Assembly: GCA_007127425.1 (NCBI GenBank) | Contig: SKZJ01000216.1 | Location: 1-7,638, forward strand | Direction: 5' to 3' | Length of the DNA stretch: 7,638 bases | From: Wenzhouxiangella sp. | GTDB lineage: Bacteria; Pseudomonadota; Gammaproteobacteria; Xanthomonadales; Wenzhouxiangellaceae | In this document: one piece after another, positions 1-7,081 of the stretch | Position numbering within the stretch: the first letter of the stretch is position 1 | Layout of the letters: every line of letters starts with the position of its first letter | The notes under the pieces: generated by a model | Told to the model about the DNA's origin: nothing | Databases searched by the model: none | Seen by the model: only the letters and a program-made list of their open reading frames with translations | Translations under genes and position numbers: made by a program

Positions 1-130
1 CCCCGGATCGACCCTGCTGATGCTGGTCAGTGCCTTCGCAGGGCGCGAGCGCATTCTGGAGGCCTATCGTCATGCCATCGAGGGCGAGTATCGGTTTTTC
101 AGTTATGGGGATGCGATGTTTGTCGCATGA
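1..130 (+). CDS. queA: QueA C-terminus (tRNA preQ1 ribosyltransferase-isomerase), 5' partial
   Basis: Only the last 42 codons and the stop (TGA 128-130) are inside the window; the reading frame starts at base 2. The peptide begins [16 protein letters not shown] and ends [13 protein letters not shown], the typical QueA tail, where the [12 protein letters not shown] stretch and the FFSYGDAM stretch are strongly conserved. QueA is a cytoplasmic enzyme that transfers and isomerises the ribosyl group of S-adenosylmethionine onto preQ1 already placed in tRNA, giving epoxyqueuosine. It acts directly after Tgt, whose gene is next downstream, 149 bases away, on the same strand. The catalytic body of the protein lies outside the window, so integrity cannot be judged. 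The identification rests on the tail motifs and the neighbour gene. Confidence 0.93.
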   Translation, partial: PGSTLLMLVSAFAGRERILEAYRHAIEGEYRFFSYGDAMFVA

Positions 131-136
131 ATGCGA

Positions 137-185
137 GTGTTAAGTGTGAAGTGTGAAGATTTAGGTGTTAGGTGTTAGGCGTTGT
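137..185. repeat. GT-rich heptanucleotide tandem repeat, seven units
   Basis: Seven consecutive 7-base units can be read without a break: GTGTTAA, GTGTGAA, GTGTGAA, GATTTAG, GTGTTAG, GTGTTAG, GCGTTGT. The consensus is roughly GTGTTAG/A and almost no C occurs on the + strand. The tract starts six bases after the queA stop codon. It is not coding in any convincing way. It forms the left side of a composite spacer, with a hairpin in the middle and an A/C-rich tract on the right. Function unknown; it may be part of a dispersed intergenic repeat family, which one window cannot show. Confidence 0.75.
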
Positions 186-188
186 GGC

Positions 189-217
189 GAAGTCTCCGTA
201 GACGAGCTACGGACTTC
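189..217. other. Imperfect hairpin between queA and tgt
   Basis: The left arm 189-201 (GAAGTCTCCGTAG) pairs with the right arm 207-217 (CTACGGACTTC) around a 5-base loop (ACGAG). All 11 bases of the right arm pair if two bases of the left arm bulge out. No run of T follows on the + strand (next comes CGACGTACTG) and none on the - strand, so it does not look like an intrinsic terminator. It sits at the centre of the spacer between two low-complexity tracts of opposite strand composition, as in a mobile or dispersed repeat unit. It could also act as an RNA processing or stability element in a queA-tgt transcript. Confidence 0.6.
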
Positions 218-228
218 CGACGTACTGA

Positions 229-1412
<1,184 letters not shown>

Positions 1413-1422
1413 TGTGTTCCGG

Positions 1423-1440
1423 GCTCGCCGGCCAGCGAGC
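1423..1440. other. Short GC hairpin in the tgt-kinase gap
   Basis: GCTCGC (1423-1428) and GCGAGC (1435-1440) are perfect complements around a 6-base loop. No T run follows, so intrinsic termination after tgt is unlikely. It lies 28 bases upstream of the kinase ATG, close enough to influence an mRNA leader, or it may be chance in GC-rich DNA. Confidence 0.35.
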
Positions 1441-1467
1441 TGTCGAACTGAACGGTGATCACAACTG

Positions 1468-4125
1468 ATGGCCAGCACGCTTTCGTTGACAACGTCGCGC
1501 CGAAGGGCACTGGATCGTCTGCTCGACACCTATCTCGAACTGTCTCCCGACGAACGGTCTGCATTTCTCGCGCAATGCCAGCGTCGCTATCCCCGGCTGT
1601 CGCGCTGGTTCCTGCCGCTGGCGCGCGAGAGTCGCACAACCACCTGCCTGTTGACCGAAACTCCCGACTCCATTGCCGAGCAGGTGCTGGACAGGATCGA
1701 CGCGCCGGAAAGCCCTGAACTGGAGCCGGGAACCCGGCTGGGACCCTGGCGGATTGCCGAGCCGGTCGGCGCCGGCGGCATGGGCAAGGTGTATCGCGGC
1801 GAGCGAGCCGACGGTGCTTTCGACATGGAGGTGGCCATCAAGCTGATTGCCTCCCGACGACCGGCACTGTCCGAGCAGCTGGCACGTGAATCCCGTTTGC
1901 TGGCGCGTCTCGATCATCCAGCCATCACCCGCCTGATGGATGCCGGTCTGACCGATGAGGGGGAGCCGTACCTGGTGATGGAATGGGTCGAGGGGTCCAA
2001 CCTTGATCGCTGGATGGCTCAGTCCCGTCCCTCCGTAGAACAACGCCTGAATGTTTTTCGAGAGGTGGCCGAGGCGGTATCGCATGCACACCAGCGCCTG
2101 GTCGTGCACGGCGACATCAAACCGGCCAATATCCGTATACGCAACGACGGGCAGGTCAAGCTGATGGATTTCGGCGTGGCCTTTCTGCTGAGCGATGCCG
2201 GCACCGGGGAAGCGCCGCAGTTGGTGGCCATGACGCCTGCATTTGCTGCACCCGAGCAACTGGCCGGGGAGTCGATCACCACGCGTTCCGACATCTGGTC
2301 GCTGGGTGCGCTGCTGCACGCCATGCTGGCCGGATCCCCATACGGTCACGAGCGAGGCACTGGAGCGCGAGACCGCCTTGATGAGGTCAGCCGCGGCGAC
2401 GAGTTGCGAGCCATCATCCAGCATGCGTGCGAGGCCAGGGCGGAGGGCCGCTACGCCTCGGTGCAGTCCCTGCTCGATGACGTGCTGCGTTTCACCCGGG
2501 ACGAGCCCTTGCTGGCTTCACCACCCGGACGATTGCAGCGTGGCCGCAAATTCCTGCGGCGCAACAAACTCCCGCTCGCGGCGCTGGGCGCCCTGATGGC
2601 GGCTCTGACTGCCGGCGCCGCGATCTCGACCGCGCTCTACCTTGAGGCGGAAAGCGAACGTCAGCGGGCCGAGCGGCACGCCTCGGAACTCGAGCTGGTG
2701 GCCCGGTTCCAGGAAGAGCAGCTGGCAGAAATCGATACCGCGCTGATGGGGGTCAGCCTGCGCGAGGGGCTGTTTGGCAAGCAGCGCGAGTGGCTTGGTG
2801 GGCAAGGGCAGTCCGGGGAGGAACTTGAGCGCTCCCTTGCCGAACTGGAAGAGACGCTGTCCGGAATCAACTTCTCCAACCTGGCGCTGGGGTGGCTGGA
2901 GGACAACGTACTGACCGGAACGGTCAGCGGAATCGAGGCGCAATTTGGCGATCAGCCGTTGGTACGCGCGCGGCTGCTGCAGTCTGTGGCCAATACCATG
3001 CGTAACCTGGCGATATACGATCGCGCCTGGGAGTTGCAGGAGCAGGCGCTGGACATCTACCAGGAAGAGCTCAGTGCGGACCATCCACGCACCCTGTCTT
3101 CGCTCAGCAACGCCGGCCGACTGTTGCGCAGTCAGGGCAAGCTGGAAGCAGCCGAGGATTACGAACGCCGGGCGCTGCGGGGACGCCGCCGCGTGCTGGG
3201 CGACGATCATCCCGATACGCTCGAGTCGGTCAGCAACCTCGGCGTGCTGGTGCGCCGGCAGGGGCGACTGGCCGAGGCCGAGCCGTACTATCGCGAGGCA
3301 CTCGATGGGCGATTGCGCGCGCTTGGGGACGACGATCCCGATACGCTGGCCTCGATGAGCAATCTCGGTGTGCTGCTGGTCGCCATGGGTCGGCTCGATG
3401 AGGCCGAGGATTGGATGCTGCGCGCGCTTGACGGGCGGCGGGCCGTGCTTGGCAACGACGACCGTTCCACCCTGCAGTCGCTCAACAATATGGGAGTGCT
3501 GCTGCGCAACCAGGAGCGTTATGCCGAAGCAGAGGAATACTACCGTGAAGCCTTGGCGCGGAGTCGGCGGGTGCGCGGTGATCACCATCCCTCCACGCTC
3601 GATATCATCAACAATCTCGGTGTCGTCCTCGACCGCCAGGAGCGCCTGGAAGAGGCCGCCGTCTATTACCGGGAGTCTCTGGAAGGAACCCGGGCCACGC
3701 TCGGTGATGATCACCCCGCCACGCTGGCTTCGCGTTACAACATGGCGCGGGTTCTGAGGGAAAAAGGACGGATCGAAGAGGCTCAGGCGCTCGGTCGCGA
3801 GGTGCTTGACAAGGCGCGGGTGCTTTTGCCGGCAGGGCACTGGCATATGGCGGTGTTTCAGGCCGGCTACGGCAAGACCCTGTCTGTCATGGGCCGGCAT
3901 GCCGATGCCGAACCCTATCTGCTTGATGCGCACGAAACCTTCATTGAAACGCTGGGTGCTGAACATGCCCGCACGATAGAGTTGATGGAGGACATGGTCG
4001 AGTTCTACACTGCCTGGCATCAGGAAGCGCCCGGGGACGGGCATGATCGTCGCCGAGACGCCTGGAGGGGGCGCCTCGATGCAATGCATGATAGCGGTGA
4101 ACACCGCGAGGGAAGTTCGGAATGA
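1468..4125 (+). CDS. Transmembrane Ser/Thr protein kinase with C-terminal TPR sensor domain
   Basis: An 885-residue PknB-like kinase, predicted to phosphorylate Ser/Thr on cytoplasmic targets, most likely the sigma factor encoded next. Residues 1-85 form a charged, probably helical region with an LSPDERSAFL stretch, of a kind I recall in related TPR kinases. The kinase domain spans about 91-345: Gly loop GAGGMG (101-106), ATP lysine Lys125 in VAIK, helix-C Glu141, catalytic loop HGDIKPAN (214-221; Asp216, Lys218, Asn221), DFG (234-236), APE (261-263), DIWSLG (275-280). The usual Arg before the catalytic Asp is Gly215, making it a non-RD kinase. Basic residues (356-367) precede one hydrophobic helix (368-392), so the kinase should face the cytoplasm and the rest the periplasm. 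After a Glu-rich, possibly coiled linker (393-465) come eight TPR units (502-837). An in-frame TGA at 1456-1458 excludes a longer start; GGTGA (1454-1458) is a modest ribosome binding site. The stop overlaps the sigma start. Substrate and signal are inferred. Confidence 0.93.
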   Translation: MASTLSLTTSRRRALDRLLDTYLELSPDERSAFLAQCQRRYPRLSRWFLPLARESRTTTCLLTETPDSIAEQVLDRIDAPESPELEPGTRLGPWRIAEPVGAGGMGKVYRGERADGAFDMEVAIKLIASRRPALSEQLARESRLLARLDHPAITRLMDAGLTDEGEPYLVMEWVEGSNLDRWMAQSRPSVEQRLNVFREVAEAVSHAHQRLVVHGDIKPANIRIRNDGQVKLMDFGVAFLLSDAGTGEAPQLVAMTPAFAAPEQLAGESITTRSDIWSLGALLHAMLAGSPYGHERGTGARDRLDEVSRGDELRAIIQHACEARAEGRYASVQSLLDDVLRFTRDEPLLASPPGRLQRGRKFLRRNKLPLAALGALMAALTAGAAISTALYLEAESERQRAERHASELELVARFQEEQLAEIDTALMGVSLREGLFGKQREWLGGQGQSGEELERSLAELEETLSGINFSNLALGWLEDNVLTGTVSGIEAQFGDQPLVRARLLQSVANTMRNLAIYDRAWELQEQALDIYQEELSADHPRTLSSLSNAGRLLRSQGKLEAAEDYERRALRGRRRVLGDDHPDTLESVSNLGVLVRRQGRLAEAEPYYREALDGRLRALGDDDPDTLASMSNLGVLLVAMGRLDEAEDWMLRALDGRRAVLGNDDRSTLQSLNNMGVLLRNQERYAEAEEYYREALARSRRVRGDHHPSTLDIINNLGVVLDRQERLEEAAVYYRESLEGTRATLGDDHPATLASRYNMARVLREKGRIEEAQALGREVLDKARVLLPAGHWHMAVFQAGYGKTLSVMGRHADAEPYLLDAHETFIETLGAEHARTIELMEDMVEFYTAWHQEAPGDGHDRRRDAWRGRLDAMHDSGEHREGSSE
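2971..3978 (+). repeat. Eight 126-base tandem units encoding 42-residue TPRs
   Basis: Inside the kinase gene a 42-residue unit recurs in exact register. Its marker is a loop of the type LGDDHPDTL, ending at residues 543, 585, 627, 669, 711, 753, 795 (degenerate, PAGHWHMA) and 837 (LGAEHARTI). Each unit is two helices with the TPR pattern, such as SNLGVLxxxxGRLxEAExxYxxAL followed by the loop. This resembles the kinesin-light-chain-like TPR_10/TPR_12 type, which usually binds peptides or proteins. Units 2-6 (residues 544-753) are the most alike, also at DNA level, suggesting relatively recent duplication; the first and the last two have diverged. There is no insertion or deletion between units. 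Confidence 0.88.
4108..4115 (+). promoter_or_regulatory. Ribosome binding site of the sigma factor gene
   Basis: GAGGGAAG lies inside the last codons of the kinase gene, with its AGGG core nine bases before the sigma ATG at 4122. This supports the chosen start and shows the sigma factor can be initiated independently, as well as by coupling through the ATGA overlap. Confidence 0.7.
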
Positions 4126-4709
4126 ACGACAGCGTGATCACGAGCGCCGCGGCGGAGCAGGGCGAGGTGACGCGCCTGCTCAATGGCCTGCAGGACTCGC
4201 CCCAGGCGCTCGACCGCATCATGGGCCTGGTCTACGACGATATTCGGCGAATCGCCCACAACCAGCACCGGGCCAGCAGGGGCGATCAGGCGCGCACGAC
4301 CGAGCTGGTACACGAAGTGTTTCTCAAGCTCTTTGCCAACAACCCGCCGGCGATCCAGTGCCGGGCGCACCTGATGAAGGTGAGTGCCCTGGCGGTGCGC
4401 CAGCTCATTGTCGATCAGGCCCGCGCACGGCTCAGCCACAAGCGCGGTGCCGGCGCTCCGCACGTGGTGCTCGAAGAGGACCTGGTCGCCGTCGATCGGT
4501 GCGATGCCGAGCGCGTGCTGGGCATCGAGCAGGCGCTGGAACGGCTTGAAGCGCATGATCGGGACCTGGCCGAACTCATCGTCGGTAGCTACTACGGTGG
4601 CTACACGGCCGATGAACTGGCCGAAATCTCCGATTGCTCGGTGCGCACCGTGCAGCGCCAGCTCAAGCGTGCCCGTGGCTGGCTTCGACTCGAACTCGAC
4701 GCCGGTTGA
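4122..4709 (+). CDS. ECF-like RNA polymerase sigma factor, TIGR02999/Sigma70_ECF family
   Basis: A 195-residue sigma-70 family protein with only regions 2 and 4, predicted to direct RNA polymerase to a dedicated set of promoters. Region 2 covers about 27-105, with the helix RTTELVHEVFLKLF (58-71) in the style typical of TIGR02999 proteins, which have TALVHEAYLRL-like sequences there. Region 4 covers about 135-190, with the helix-turn-helix in TADELAEISDCSVRTVQRQL (162-181). In ordinary ECF sigma factors the segment before LVxEVFL is acidic (DAED); here it is Arg58-Thr59-Thr60-Glu61. Thr60 aligns with the Thr conserved in this family and is a plausible phosphorylation site for the upstream kinase, as reported for Vibrio EcfP by its kinase PknT. 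No anti-sigma gene lies nearby, which agrees with control by phosphorylation. The gene overlaps the kinase by four bases, so the two are co-translated. Target promoters are unknown. Confidence 0.92.
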   Translation: MNDSVITSAAAEQGEVTRLLNGLQDSPQALDRIMGLVYDDIRRIAHNQHRASRGDQARTTELVHEVFLKLFANNPPAIQCRAHLMKVSALAVRQLIVDQARARLSHKRGAGAPHVVLEEDLVAVDRCDAERVLGIEQALERLEAHDRDLAELIVGSYYGGYTADELAEISDCSVRTVQRQLKRARGWLRLELDAG

Positions 4710-4731
4710 CCGTCGCGGAGCCCGGACAGTC

Positions 4732-4760
4732 TGGTTACAACAGGCCAGCTGTGCAATAAT
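4732..4760 (+). promoter_or_regulatory. Candidate yajC-secDF promoter with extended -10
   Basis: AATAAT at 4755-4760 differs from TATAAT at one base and is preceded by TGC (4752-4754), giving the TGn of an extended -10. At 17 bases upstream TGGTTA (4732-4737) matches only three of six -35 positions, which an extended -10 can tolerate. It lies 67 bases upstream of the yajC start codon and is the most A/T-rich spot in the gap. It would let yajC-secD-secF be expressed without reading through the kinase-sigma cassette. Unproven. Confidence 0.4.
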
Positions 4761-4773
4761 TGCGCGTTTGTAT

Positions 4774-4792
4774 CGGGGCAATCCGCGCCCCG
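4774..4792. other. GC hairpin in the yajC leader
   Basis: CGGGGC (4774-4779) pairs with GCCCCG (4787-4792) across a 7-base loop. It is followed by AACCGTTCAAAACGAG, with no T run, so it is not a standard terminator for the sigma gene. If transcription starts just after the candidate -10 at 4755-4760, the hairpin would form near the 5' end of the mRNA and could stabilise it. Confidence 0.35.
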
Positions 4793-4826
4793 AACCGTTC
4801 AAAACGAGACTCCGAGGACACGACAT

Positions 4827-5159
4827 ATGGACTTCTTCATTGCCAGCGCCATGGCGCAGGACGCCGGGGCCCAGGAACCGAGCATGCTTGCCAGCTTCAT
4901 CCCGTTGATTTTGATCATCGTGATTTTCTGGTTCCTGCTGATTCGCCCGCAGATGAAGCGCAATAAACAGCACCGTGAACTGGTTTCCGGCCTGTCGGTG
5001 GGCGACGAGGTCGTGACTGCCGGCGGCATGCTGGGCCGCATCACGGAAGTCGGCGACAGCTTCGTGTCCCTGCAGGTGAACGACAGCGTTACCATCAAGC
5101 TGCAAAGGCATTCCGTGGCGCAGGTGGTTCCGAAGGGAACCATGGATTCCGCCAACTGA
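4827..5159 (+). CDS. yajC: YajC, Sec translocon accessory subunit
   Basis: Small inner-membrane protein that associates with SecD and SecF and with the SecYEG channel; its exact contribution to export is modest and not fully defined. The 110 residues equal the E. coli length. The start MDFFIASAMAQDAG is the typical short N-terminal stretch. One membrane helix spans about 20-39, followed by the family signature IRPQMKR (39-45), then the soluble cytoplasmic domain with VGDEVVTAGGMLGRI (58-72) and the ending VPKGTM (101-106). The ATG at 4827 is supported by GAGGA at 4814-4818, eight bases away. The gene is followed after 51 bases by secD. It is separated from tgt, its usual upstream neighbour, by the kinase-sigma cassette. 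Confidence 0.97.
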   Translation: MDFFIASAMAQDAGAQEPSMLASFIPLILIIVIFWFLLIRPQMKRNKQHRELVSGLSVGDEVVTAGGMLGRITEVGDSFVSLQVNDSVTIKLQRHSVAQVVPKGTMDSAN

Positions 5160-5198
5160 TCCAACTCTTGTCCGTAACCGTGCGGCCCCACGAGAACT

Positions 5199-5208
5199 GA
5201 AGTACTTC
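5199..5208. promoter_or_regulatory. Palindrome overlapping the secD ribosome binding site
   Basis: GAAGTACTTC is a perfect 10-base palindrome ending two bases before the secD ATG. The best Shine-Dalgarno candidate for secD, GAAG at 5199-5202, is its left half. Pairing within one molecule would leave no loop, so a hairpin is unlikely. It may be chance or a protein site. The short yajC-secD gap shows no other strong signal. Confidence 0.3.
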
Positions 5209-5210
5209 CA

Positions 5211-7070
5211 ATGAACCGATTCCCACGCTGGAAATACGTCCTGCTGATCATCGTGATCTTTGCAGGCATCATTTACGCCCTGCCCAACATCTTCGGCGAC
5301 GACCCGGCCGTGCAGGTGTCTTCGCTGCGCGGCTTCGAGCTCGAGCGCGAACTGCCGGCAGAAGTCGAGCGCATCCTTGAAGCCCAGGGCCTGGAATACG
5401 GCCAGGTCGAGTTCGAGCCGCAACGCCTGCTGGTGCGTTTCGACAACACGGACCGCCAGTTGCGTGCCGCCGACATCCTGCGTGAGGATCTGGACGAGGA
5501 CTATGTCGTGGCGCTCAACCTGGCGCCGGCGACACCGCCCTGGCTTCGCATGTTCGGTGCCGAGCCAATGGTGCTGGGGCTGGACCTGCAGGGTGGGGTT
5601 CACTTCCTGATGCAGGTCGACATGGATTCGGCCCGCGAGCAGCAGCTCGAGCGCTACGTCAGCGATCTGCGCAACGTCCTGCGCGATGCCGGCATCCGCT
5701 ATCGCTCCGTGCGGGTCGACCGCAATGCCGTGGTCGCCGAACTGCGTTCGGCAGAGGACCGCGATAACGCGATGCGGGCCATCGAGCGCGAGGTCGAGGA
5801 ACTGGTGCTGGAATCGCGCGACGCCTCGAATACGTTCAATGTCCGCGGCACGATCGACGAGGATTACCTCGAGGAGTTGCAGCAGACGGCGCTGAGGCAG
5901 AACATCACCACGCTGCGTAACCGTGTCAACGAACTGGGTGTTTCCGAGCCCATCATCCAGCAGCAGGGTGCCGAGCGTATCGTGGTGCAGCTTCCCGGCG
6001 TGCAGGACACCGCCGAGGCCAAGCGCGTGCTGGGTGCGACGGCCACCGTCGAGTACCGGGCCGTCGATGAGCAGAATGACCCTTACGAGGCCCAGCGCAC
6101 CGGCCGCGTTCCGCCGGGCTCGCGCCTGTATTTCCATCGCAACGGCGAGCCGTTGCTGCTGTCTCGAGAGGTCATTGCCTCCGGCGACAACCTGATTGGC
6201 GCAGCCGCCGGTTTCGACCAGCAGACCGGTCAGCCCAACGTGGTGGTCACGCTCGACGGCACTGGCGCGCGTCGCATGCTCGACCACACCAGCCAGAACG
6301 TCGGCAACCGCATGGCGGTGGTGTTCATCGAGCACCGGCCGGAAACGGAGATCGTCGACGGCGAGGAAGTTCACACGACCCGGCGCGTCGAAGAAGTGAT
6401 CTCCGCGGCGGTCACGCGTGAGCCGTTCGGACGTCGCTTCCAGACCACCGGCCTGGGCTCATCGACCGAGGCAGCCCAGTTGTCCATGCTGCTGCGCGCC
6501 GGTGCGCTGGCGGCACCGATGCAGATCATCGAAGAGCGTACCGTCGGCCCCAGCCTCGGCCAGGACAATATCGACCAGGGTTTCCGCTCGGTCATGATCG
6601 GCTTTGCCGTGGTGTTGCTCATCATGGCCTTCTACTACAAGGTCTTCGGCCTTGTCGCCAACATGGCGCTGACCGCCAACCTGGTCCTGGTCATCGCACT
6701 GCTGTCACTGCTTGGCGCCACGCTCACGCTGCCGGGTATCGCCGGTATCGTGCTGACCGTCGGCATGGCCGTGGATGCCAACGTGCTGATCTTCGAGCGA
6801 ATACGCGAGGAGCTGAGAAACGGCAATACGCCGCAGGCGGCCATACGGGCCGGTTACGAGAAGGCTTTCTCGACCATCGCCGACGCCAATGTCACCACGC
6901 TGATCGCCGCGATCGTGCTGTTCATGTTCGGTACCGGTCCGATCAAGGGCTTCGCAGTCACCCTCAGCCTGGGCATCGTAACGTCGATGTTCACCGCCAT
7001 TCTCGGTACGCGTGCCGTCATCGGCCTCATCTATGGCGGGCGCAAGCGCGTCAAGGCCCTGGCGATTTAA
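5211..7070 (+). CDS. secD: SecD, protein-export membrane protein
   Basis: RND-superfamily inner-membrane protein that, with SecF, uses the proton gradient to help pull exported proteins through SecYEG on the periplasmic side. Length 619 residues (E. coli 615). It starts MNRFPRWKYVLLI with the first membrane helix at about 8-26, then FGDDPAVQVSS. The large periplasmic domain (about 27-455) contains ALNLAPATPPWL (101-112), GLDLQGGVHFLMQVD (123-137) and NITTLRNRVNELGVSEP (231-247). The motif LLRAGALAAPMQIIEERTVG (427-446) precedes the C-terminal helices at about 459-475, 481-501, 506-526, 559-575 and 583-605. GMAVDANVLIFERIREEL (518-535) holds Asp522, the counterpart of the E. coli Asp519 needed for proton use. 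It ends in a basic tail (RKRVKALAI). All landmarks are intact. The secF start lies 11 bases after the stop. Confidence 0.98.
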   Translation: MNRFPRWKYVLLIIVIFAGIIYALPNIFGDDPAVQVSSLRGFELERELPAEVERILEAQGLEYGQVEFEPQRLLVRFDNTDRQLRAADILREDLDEDYVVALNLAPATPPWLRMFGAEPMVLGLDLQGGVHFLMQVDMDSAREQQLERYVSDLRNVLRDAGIRYRSVRVDRNAVVAELRSAEDRDNAMRAIEREVEELVLESRDASNTFNVRGTIDEDYLEELQQTALRQNITTLRNRVNELGVSEPIIQQQGAERIVVQLPGVQDTAEAKRVLGATATVEYRAVDEQNDPYEAQRTGRVPPGSRLYFHRNGEPLLLSREVIASGDNLIGAAAGFDQQTGQPNVVVTLDGTGARRMLDHTSQNVGNRMAVVFIEHRPETEIVDGEEVHTTRRVEEVISAAVTREPFGRRFQTTGLGSSTEAAQLSMLLRAGALAAPMQIIEERTVGPSLGQDNIDQGFRSVMIGFAVVLLIMAFYYKVFGLVANMALTANLVLVIALLSLLGATLTLPGIAGIVLTVGMAVDANVLIFERIREELRNGNTPQAAIRAGYEKAFSTIADANVTTLIAAIVLFMFGTGPIKGFAVTLSLGIVTSMFTAILGTRAVIGLIYGGRKRVKALAI

Positions 7071-7081
7071 GGATCTGAATC

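Noticed and set aside
137..185. Tandem repeats as a CRISPR-like array
   Set aside because: Units are 7 bases with no spacers, and there are no cas genes nearby.
1423..1440. Intrinsic terminator after tgt
   Set aside because: The stem is short and no T run follows.
1459..2424. A 321-codon minus-strand open frame opposite the kinase domain
   Set aside because: Shadow of a kinase whose catalytic motifs are all intact on the plus strand.
2518..4104. A 528-codon open frame on the minus strand opposite the TPR region
   Set aside because: It mirrors the 42-codon periodicity of the TPR units, as expected for a shadow, and has no domain or ribosome binding site I can support.
4774..4792. Intrinsic terminator after the sigma gene
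   Set aside because: There is a 6-base-pair GC stem but no T run, and it lies within the probable yajC leader.
4384..4908. A 174-codon plus-strand frame overlapping the sigma gene and the start of yajC
   Set aside because: It is out of frame with both recognised proteins, and its translation is Arg/Ser-rich low-complexity sequence typical of a frame shadow.
4020..6374. A 784-codon open frame on the minus strand, opposite secD, yajC and the sigma gene
   Set aside because: It spans several well-identified genes on the other strand, and its translation is low-complexity, His/Arg/Gln-rich and unlike any family I know. Long antisense frames are common in GC-rich DNA with strong third-position bias.
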